64,000 nucleotides of DNA from Geodermatophilus sp. TF02-6. Lineage in GTDB: Bacteria; Actinomycetota; Actinomycetes; Mycobacteriales; Geodermatophilaceae. Below, piece by piece: positions 58,667 through 64,000 of the stretch (position 1 is the stretch's first letter; each line of letters starts with the position of its first letter). Both the position numbers and the translations under genes were made by a program. The stretch is taken from the NCBI RefSeq assembly GCF_003319115.1, contig NZ_QOHF01000003.1:124001-188000 (forward strand), written 5' to 3'. The notes below the pieces were generated by a model, which had not been told where the DNA came from, did not search any database, and saw only the letters and a list, made by a program, of their open reading frames with translations.

Positions 58667-60016
58667 ATGGCGAGCATGGACCGACAGCAGGAGTTCGTCC
58701 TGCGCACCCTCGAGGAACGCGACATCCGCTTCGTGCGGCTGTGGTTCACCGACGTCTCCGGCTACCTCAAGGCCGTGGCCGTGGCGCCCGCCGAGATCGA
58801 GGCCGCCTTCGCCGAGGGCATCGGCTTCGACGGCTCGGCGATCGAGGGCTTCGCCCGCGTCTACGAGTCCGACATGCTCGCCAAGCCCGACCCGGCGACG
58901 TTCCAGGTGATGCCGGCGGCCAAGGGGCAGCCCAGCGACACCGCGCGGATGTTCTGCGACCTCACGCTGCCCGACGGGACGCCGTCCTGGGCCGACCCGC
59001 GGCACGTGCTGCGCCGGGCGCTGTCGAAGGCCGCGGAGATGGGCTTCACCTTCTACACCCACCCCGAGGTCGAGTTCTTCCTCGTCAAGGACCTCCCGAC
59101 CGACGGCAGCGCCCCCGAGCCGGCCGACACCGGCGGCTACTTCGACCTGTCCACGCACAACGTCGCCCACGACTTCCGCCGGGAGGCGGTCTTCGCGCTG
59201 GAGGCGATGGGGATCTCGGTGGAGTTCAGCCACCACGAGGTGTCGCCGGGCCAGCAGGAGATCGACCTGCGCTACGCCGACGCGCTGTCGATGGCCGACA
59301 ACATCATGACCCTGCGGCACGTCGTCCGTGAGGTCGCGCTGACCCAGGGCGTGCACGCCACCTTCATGCCCAAGCCGTTCACCGACCTGGCCGGCTCGGC
59401 GCTGCACACCCACCTGTCGCTGTTCGAGGGCGACAGCAACGCCTTCCACGACCCGTCGGACCCGATGAAGCTGTCGGTCACCGGCAAGCAGTTCATCGCC
59501 GGCCTGCTCACCCACGCCCGCGAGTTCACCGCCGTCACCAACCAGACGGTCAACTCCTACCGCCGGCTGCTGGCCGGCACCGAGGCGCCGACCGCGGTGA
59601 CCTGGGGGCGGGCCAACCGCTCGGCGCTGGTGCGGGTGCCCTCCTACAAGCCGAGCAAGGCGCAGTCGGCGCGGGTGGAGGTCCGCTCGCCGGACTCCGC
59701 GTGCAACCCCTACCTCACCTTCGCGGTGCTGCTGGCCGCCGGCCTGCGCGGCGTCGAGAAGGGCTACGAGCTGCCCCCCGAGGCCGAGGACGACGTCTGG
59801 TCGCTCACCGACACCGAGCGGCGCGCCGCCGGGTACGACGACCTGCCGGTGTCCCTCGGCGAGGCGCTGACCGCGATGCAGGGCAGCGAGCTGGTCGCCG
59901 AGACCCTGGGCGAGCACGTCTTCGAGTTCTTCCTGCGCAACAAGTGGGCGGAGTTCCACGCCTACCGGCGGAACGTGACCCCCTGGGAGCTCATGCGCTA
60001 CCTGCCGGGCCTGTAG
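58667..60016 (+). CDS. glnA2: Glutamine synthetase-like protein GlnA2
   Basis: A 449-aa GSI-type enzyme, close to M. tuberculosis GlnA2 (Rv2222c). FVLRTLEERDIRFVRLWFTD and GIGFDGSAIEGFARVYESDM open it; MPKPFTDLAGSALHTHLSLF and RANRSALVRVPSYKPSKAQS are catalytic core blocks; EVRSPDSACNPYLTFAVLLA closes the site. Where GlnA1-type enzymes have the adenylylated Tyr (NLYDLPPEE), this protein has DDVWSLTDTE, so it should escape control by the GlnE encoded next door. In Streptomyces the orthologue has been reported to act on polyamines rather than ammonia. ATG 58667 or 58676; MDRQQEF at 58676 matches the mycobacterial start. Confidence 0.94.
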   Translation: MASMDRQQEFVLRTLEERDIRFVRLWFTDVSGYLKAVAVAPAEIEAAFAEGIGFDGSAIEGFARVYESDMLAKPDPATFQVMPAAKGQPSDTARMFCDLTLPDGTPSWADPRHVLRRALSKAAEMGFTFYTHPEVEFFLVKDLPTDGSAPEPADTGGYFDLSTHNVAHDFRREAVFALEAMGISVEFSHHEVSPGQQEIDLRYADALSMADNIMTLRHVVREVALTQGVHATFMPKPFTDLAGSALHTHLSLFEGDSNAFHDPSDPMKLSVTGKQFIAGLLTHAREFTAVTNQTVNSYRRLLAGTEAPTAVTWGRANRSALVRVPSYKPSKAQSARVEVRSPDSACNPYLTFAVLLAAGLRGVEKGYELPPEAEDDVWSLTDTERRAAGYDDLPVSLGEALTAMQGSELVAETLGEHVFEFFLRNKWAEFHAYRRNVTPWELMRYLPGL

Positions 60017-60025
60017 GAGGAGGAG

Positions 60026-60128
60026 AAGGACCACCCTTCCCCCACGCCTCGTGAGAGGACCTCCCTGCCCCCCTCGCAAGCTCGCGGCGGGGCCCGGCAG
60101 GGAGGCCAGCGGGACCGGCGAAGGGTGG
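60026..60128. repeat. GC-rich dispersed repeat, copy 6, with nested hairpins
   Basis: CCCCTCGCAAGCTCGCGGCG matches the reverse complement of the family core. Outer arms CCACCCTTC (60031-60039) and GAAGGGTGG (60120-60128) pair, and inside them CCTCCCTGCC (60060-60069) pairs with GGCAGGGAGG (60096-60105). It lies just after glnA2 and could end its transcript. Confidence 0.65.
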
Positions 60129-60163
60129 CCGTTCCAGCGGGTCGCGGCAACTACGCTCGATGC

Positions 60164-60904
60164 GTGGCCCGCCTGCTCGTCGTCGTCCCCAGCGAGACCG
60201 ATCCGCCCGCCCGGCTGGGGCAGTGGTTGCGCGCGGCCGGGCTGGAGCTCGACGAGCGGCACCTGGCCGCCGGGGACCCGCTGCCCGACGACCTCTCCGG
60301 GCACGACGGGCTGCTGGTGCTCGGCGGCCCCCAGTCGTCGCTGGACCCCGAGGACGTCGCCCCCGAGCTGACCGGCGTCCGCGACCTGCTGGGCCGGGCT
60401 CTCGGCGACGACCTGCCCACCCTGGCCGTCTGCCTGGGCGCGCAGCTGATGGCGCAGGTCGGCGGCGGGCGGGTGCGCGTCGGCGTCGACGGGCCCGAGG
60501 TCGGCGCCCTGCTGGTGGCCAAGCGGGACGCCGCCGACACCGACCCGCTGTTCGCCCCCCTCCCGCTGTCGCCGGACGTCGTCCAGTGGCACCACGACGA
60601 GATCGCCGAGCTGCCCCCCGGAGCCACCCTGCTGGCCAGCAGCCCGCGCTACCCGCACCAGGCCTTCCGGCTCGGCCGGCACGGCTACGCGCTGCAGTTC
60701 CACATCGAGACCGACCCCGACGTGGTCCGCCGCTGGGCGCAGCACGACCCGGTGGGGGTCGCGGCCACCCCGTTCGACGCCGCCACCGTCGCCGAGCGCG
60801 CCGCCGGCGTCCACCCCGACCTGGAGGAGGTGTGGGCGCCGTTCGCCGGTCGCTTCGCCGACCTGGTGCGCGCCCGAGCCCGAGCCGGGACCGCCGCCCG
60901 GTGA
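60164..60904 (+). CDS. Class I glutamine amidotransferase domain protein
   Basis: A 246-aa protein. TLAVCLGAQLMAQVGGG holds the nucleophile Cys and GYALQFHIETD the catalytic His, both typical of GuaA-like amidotransferases; the mid-part VVQWHHDEIAELPPGATLLA is also normal. Stand-alone members remove ammonia from glutamine or gamma-glutamyl compounds, which fits the glnA2-glnE surroundings, perhaps as a gamma-glutamyl hydrolase. GTG start at 60164; its stop overlaps the glnE start in GTGA, so the two are cotranslated. Confidence 0.9.
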   Translation: MARLLVVVPSETDPPARLGQWLRAAGLELDERHLAAGDPLPDDLSGHDGLLVLGGPQSSLDPEDVAPELTGVRDLLGRALGDDLPTLAVCLGAQLMAQVGGGRVRVGVDGPEVGALLVAKRDAADTDPLFAPLPLSPDVVQWHHDEIAELPPGATLLASSPRYPHQAFRLGRHGYALQFHIETDPDVVRRWAQHDPVGVAATPFDAATVAERAAGVHPDLEEVWAPFAGRFADLVRARARAGTAAR

Positions 60905-63900
60905 CCGCCAGCGACGCGCCGGGGATCCCGCGTCAGGCGGTGGTCCGGCTGGTGCGCTTCGGCTTCCTCGACGGCGAGCGGGCCGCCCGGCTGCTGTCGG
61001 AGCCGGCCATGGGGCTGTGGGACCTCGAGCGCAACGAGCCGGCCGACCCCGAGGCCGGCCCGGTGGTGTCCGCGCTGGCCCGCACCGGCGACCCCGACCT
61101 CGCCGTCCGGTCGCTGCGCCGGCTGGTCGAGTCCCTCGACCGCGCCGACCCGGCCGGCGGGTCGGCCGCCGCGCTGCTGGCCCGGCTGCGCGGCTCGGCG
61201 GTGCTGCGGGCCCGGCTGCTCGGGGTGCTCGGCGCCAGCGCCGGCCTGGCCGACCACCTCGCCGCCCACCCCGGCGACTGGACCGTCCTCGACCCCGACG
61301 GCGACGGCGCCGACCGGGGCCCGACCCGGCCCACCCCGCAGGCGCTGCAGCGGCAGATGCTCGTCGCCGTCGGCGCCGACCCCGACGACCCGCCGTGGGG
61401 CGTGCGGCTGGGTAAGGCCGCGCCGGACGCCGGCCTCCCGCGGGTGGCGGCGCTGCGGCTGGCCCACCGGCGGGCGGTCCTCTCCCTCGCCGGCCGCGAC
61501 CTCGGTGAGGGCCTGGCCGCCGAGGACGTCGCCGCCGAGCTCGCCGACGTCGCCGGCGCGGTCGTCACCGCCGCGCTGGCGGTCGCGGTCGCCGAGCAGC
61601 CGGCCGACGCCGCGGCCTGCCGACTGGCGGTCATCGGCCTGGGCAAGTGCGGCGGCCGGGAGCTCAACTACGTCAGCGACGTCGACGTGGTGTTCGTGGC
61701 CGAGCCGGTCGACCCCCAGGAGCCGGAGGCGCCCGCGCTCCGCAGCGCCACCCGGGTCGCCGCCGCGCTCATGCGCGTCTGCCGCGAGGCCGCCTGGGAG
61801 CTCGACGCCGCGCTGCGGCCCGAGGGCAAGGCCGGCGCACTGGTGCGCACCCTCGCCGGGCACACCGCCTACTACCGGCAGTGGGCCAGCACCTGGGAGT
61901 TCCAGGCGCTGCTGAAGATGCGCCCGGTGGCCGGCGATCCCGACCTCGGCCGGGAGTACGTCGAGGCGCTGTGGCCGCTGGTTTGGCAGGCCGGCGACCG
62001 GCCCGGGTTCGTCGCCGAGGTGCAGGCCATGCGCCGGCGGGTGCTCGACACCATCCCCCCGGCGCAGGCCGAGCGGGAGCTCAAGCTCGGCCGCGGCGGG
62101 CTGCGCGACGTCGAGTTCGCCGTCCAGCTGCTGCAGCTGGTGCACGGCCGGGTCGACCCGACGCTGCGCGTCGGCGGCACCCTGCCGGCGCTGGCCGCGC
62201 TGCGCGCCGGCGGCTACGTCGGCCGGGACGACGCCGACACCCTCATCGCCTCCTACCGCTTCCTGCGCACCGTCGAGCACCGGCTGCAGCTGCTGCGGCT
62301 GCGCCGCACCCACCTGCTGCCCGCCGACGAGCAGCAGCTGCGCTGGCTGGCCCGCTCGCTCGGCTACAAGCCCGACTCCCGCGGCAGCGCCGTCGACGTC
62401 CTGGCCGCCGAGCTGTCGTTGCACACCCGCGAGGTGCGCCGGCTGCACGAGAAGCTGTTCTACCGGCCGCTGCTGTCGGCGGTGGCCCGCGTGCCGGCCG
62501 ACGCCGCGCACCTGGGCTCCACGGCCGCCCGCGACTGGCTGCGCGCCCTCGGCTTCGCCGACCCCGACGGCGCCCTGCGGCACATGGCCGCGCTCACCGG
62601 CGGGGTGTCCCGGTCGGCGTCGATGCAGCGCTACCTGCTGCCGGTCGTGCTGCAGACCCTCGCCGACTCCGCCGACCCCGACGCGGGCCTGCTGGCCTAC
62701 CGCAGGGTCAGCGAGGCCCTCGGCGGCAACCAGTGGTACCTGCGGCTGCTGCGCGACGAGGGGCAGGTGGCCGAGCGGCTGGCGCGCCTGCTGGGCGCCA
62801 GCCAGTACGTCGCCTCGCTGCTCACCCGCACCCCCGAGGCGCTGCGCGTGCTCGCCGACGACGCCGAGCTCGAGCCCCGCACCGCCGAGGCGCTGGCCGG
62901 GGCGTGGCGGCAGGCGGCCGCGCGGGCGGCCGACCCGGCCGACGGCATCCGGGTGCTGCGCGGGCTGCGTCGCCACGAGCTGCTGCGGGTCGCGGCCGCC
63001 GACCTGCTCGGCCTGCTCGACGTCGAGCGGGTCGGCCGGGCGCTCACCGACGTCGCCGTCGCCACCCTGCAGGTCGGCCTGGACGTCGCCGTCCGCGCGC
63101 ACGCCGCCGACGCCGGCATCGACCCGGCCGACCTGCCGACCGACGTCGCGGTGATCGGCATGGGCCGTCTCGGCGGCGGCGAGATGGGCTACGGCTCCGA
63201 CGCCGACGTGCTCTTCGTGCACCGGCCGCGTGGGGGTGCGGAGGAGGCGAAGGCCACCGCCGCGGCCAACGCGGTCGCGCACACCCTGCGCCGGCTGCTG
63301 GGCGAACCGGCGCCGGACCCGGCCTTCGAGGTCGACGCCGACCTGCGGCCGGAGGGCCGGCAGGGCGCCCTGGTGCGCAGCCTGGACTCCTACCGCGAGT
63401 ACTACGAGCGCTGGATGTCGGTCTGGGAGGAACAGGCGCTGCTGCGCGCCGTCCCGGTCGCCGGCGACGAGGAGCTGGGGACGGCGTTCACCGAGCTGGT
63501 CGACCCGATCCGCTACCCGGCCGGCGGGCTGTCGGCCGAGCAGGTCGCCGAGATCCGCCGCATCAAGGCGCGGGTGGAGCGCGAGCGCCTGCCCCGCGGC
63601 GCCGACCCCACGACGCACGCCAAGCTGGGCCGCGGCGGGCTGGCCGACGTCGAGTGGACCGTCCAGCTGCTGCAGCTGCAGCACGCCGCCCGCGTCCCCG
63701 CGCTGCGGATCCCCTCCACGGTGGGCGCCCTGGCCGCGCTGCGCGACGCCGGCCTGCTCGACGCCGAGCAGGCCGGCGCCCTGCAACGGGCCTGGGAGCT
63801 GGCCAGCCGGGCGCGCAACGCGGTCTTCCTCGTCCGCGGCCGGCCCAGCGACCAGCTGCCCCGGCCGGGCGTGGAGCTCGCCGGCGTGGCCCGGGCCAGC

Positions 63901-64000
63901 GGCTGCGGCCCGGACGTCGAACCCGGGCAGTTCCTCGACGACTACCGGCGGGCCACCCGGCACGCGCGCAGCGTCGTGGAGCAGGTCTTCTACGGCCGGC
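60901..64000 (+). CDS. glnE: Bifunctional glutamine synthetase adenylyltransferase/deadenylase (3' end cut)
   Basis: At least 1033 codons; the window ends at ..VVEQVFYGR, only a few residues before the expected stop. Two nucleotidyltransferase domains are visible: AVIGLGKCGGRELNYVSDVD (N-terminal, removes AMP) and VIGMGRLGGGEMGYGSDADV (C-terminal, adds AMP), each followed by the paired GRGGLRDVEFAVQLLQL and GRGGLADVEWTVQLLQL motifs. GlnE switches the main glutamine synthetase (GlnA1, outside the window) on and off according to nitrogen state. Coupled by GTGA to the amidotransferase gene. Confidence 0.96.
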   Translation, partial: MTASDAPGIPRQAVVRLVRFGFLDGERAARLLSEPAMGLWDLERNEPADPEAGPVVSALARTGDPDLAVRSLRRLVESLDRADPAGGSAAALLARLRGSAVLRARLLGVLGASAGLADHLAAHPGDWTVLDPDGDGADRGPTRPTPQALQRQMLVAVGADPDDPPWGVRLGKAAPDAGLPRVAALRLAHRRAVLSLAGRDLGEGLAAEDVAAELADVAGAVVTAALAVAVAEQPADAAACRLAVIGLGKCGGRELNYVSDVDVVFVAEPVDPQEPEAPALRSATRVAAALMRVCREAAWELDAALRPEGKAGALVRTLAGHTAYYRQWASTWEFQALLKMRPVAGDPDLGREYVEALWPLVWQAGDRPGFVAEVQAMRRRVLDTIPPAQAERELKLGRGGLRDVEFAVQLLQLVHGRVDPTLRVGGTLPALAALRAGGYVGRDDADTLIASYRFLRTVEHRLQLLRLRRTHLLPADEQQLRWLARSLGYKPDSRGSAVDVLAAELSLHTREVRRLHEKLFYRPLLSAVARVPADAAHLGSTAARDWLRALGFADPDGALRHMAALTGGVSRSASMQRYLLPVVLQTLADSADPDAGLLAYRRVSEALGGNQWYLRLLRDEGQVAERLARLLGASQYVASLLTRTPEALRVLADDAELEPRTAEALAGAWRQAAARAADPADGIRVLRGLRRHELLRVAAADLLGLLDVERVGRALTDVAVATLQVGLDVAVRAHAADAGIDPADLPTDVAVIGMGRLGGGEMGYGSDADVLFVHRPRGGAEEAKATAAANAVAHTLRRLLGEPAPDPAFEVDADLRPEGRQGALVRSLDSYREYYERWMSVWEEQALLRAVPVAGDEELGTAFTELVDPIRYPAGGLSAEQVAEIRRIKARVERERLPRGADPTTHAKLGRGGLADVEWTVQLLQLQHAARVPALRIPSTVGALAALRDAGLLDAEQAGALQRAWELASRARNAVFLVRGRPSDQLPRPGVELAGVARASGCGPDVEPGQFLDDYRRATRHARSVVEQVFYGR

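Noticed and set aside
1-64000. CRISPR array, prophage or insertion sequence
   Set aside because: No regularly spaced direct repeats, no phage structural genes, no integrase and no transposase were seen; tRNA-Val is followed by no attachment-site copy that I can find.

Overview
The window is very GC-rich (well over 70% by eye), uses GTG starts freely and packs genes with 4-nt stop/start overlaps. Several blocks keep an order I know from Mycobacterium tuberculosis: aceE / DUF3052 / ahpE on the left, Nif3 / zinc-ribbon coiled-coil / RNase H-phosphatase in the middle, panB and glnA2-glnE on the right. With a WS/DGAT acyltransferase and an F420-NADP reductase, this points to an actinobacterial chromosome, most likely Geodermatophilaceae (Blastococcus, Geodermatophilus or Modestobacter type). 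The family assignment is inference; a 16S or rpoB match would decide it.

Layout. 1-2320: housekeeping start (aceE 5' part, DUF3052, ahpE, tRNA-Val). 3326-14466: an accessory cassette described below. 14562-22317: three alpha/beta hydrolases, a WS/DGAT acyltransferase, an NAD-dependent epimerase and a FUSC-family membrane protein, plus a decayed acyl-CoA ligase fragment. 22595-29404: Nif3, a DUF3311/SSS symporter pair, the zinc-ribbon protein, the RNase HI-phosphatase fusion, a RibD-like reductase and nadA. 29478-34930: SLC13 and TauE/SafE permeases, a lipoprotein, DUF2254 and PIG-L proteins. 34979-35390: RNase P RNA. 35532-39746: small and hypothetical genes, a methyltransferase and a CPA1 antiporter. 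39898-44986: alpha-galactosidase, SLC45-type sugar transporter, SRPBCC, universal stress protein and LacI regulator, which looks like a galactoside-use locus. 45045-49161: small and stress genes including a baeRF/Balon-type ribosome-associated protein and a ChaB protein. 49181-64000: M24 peptidase, GGDEF protein, npdG, an AbiEi-like gene flanked by palindromic repeats, panB, nadE, slipin, SDR, glnA2, a glutamine amidotransferase and glnE running off the edge.

The accessory cassette is the most interesting part. Three short Gly/Ala-rich peptides (starts at 6771, 7185, 14062) share an almost invariant 16-residue N-terminus ending in Thr-Thr-Met followed by Gln. Beside them is one polypeptide (7645-10818) that joins a PqqD-like peptide-recognition domain, a membrane site-2 (M50) protease with an intact HECGH and a C-terminal glutaminyl-peptide cyclotransferase. 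The simplest reading is a single-protein maturation machine: the PqqD-like domain binds the leader, the protease cuts at Met16/Gln17, and the cyclase converts the exposed Gln to pyroglutamate outside the membrane. The cassette also encodes a LuxR-type ATPase regulator, a lipoprotein and a membrane protein with an Hsp70-type ATPase inside and a seven-bladed YVTN propeller outside. The functional model is inference; the domains, motifs and shared leader are directly visible.

Two repeat families also stand out. A GC-rich element with the core GCGAGCNTGCGAGGGG lies mostly at gene 3' ends, with one copy inside a short reading frame. A ~67-nt imperfect palindrome lies on both sides of the AbiEi-like gene.
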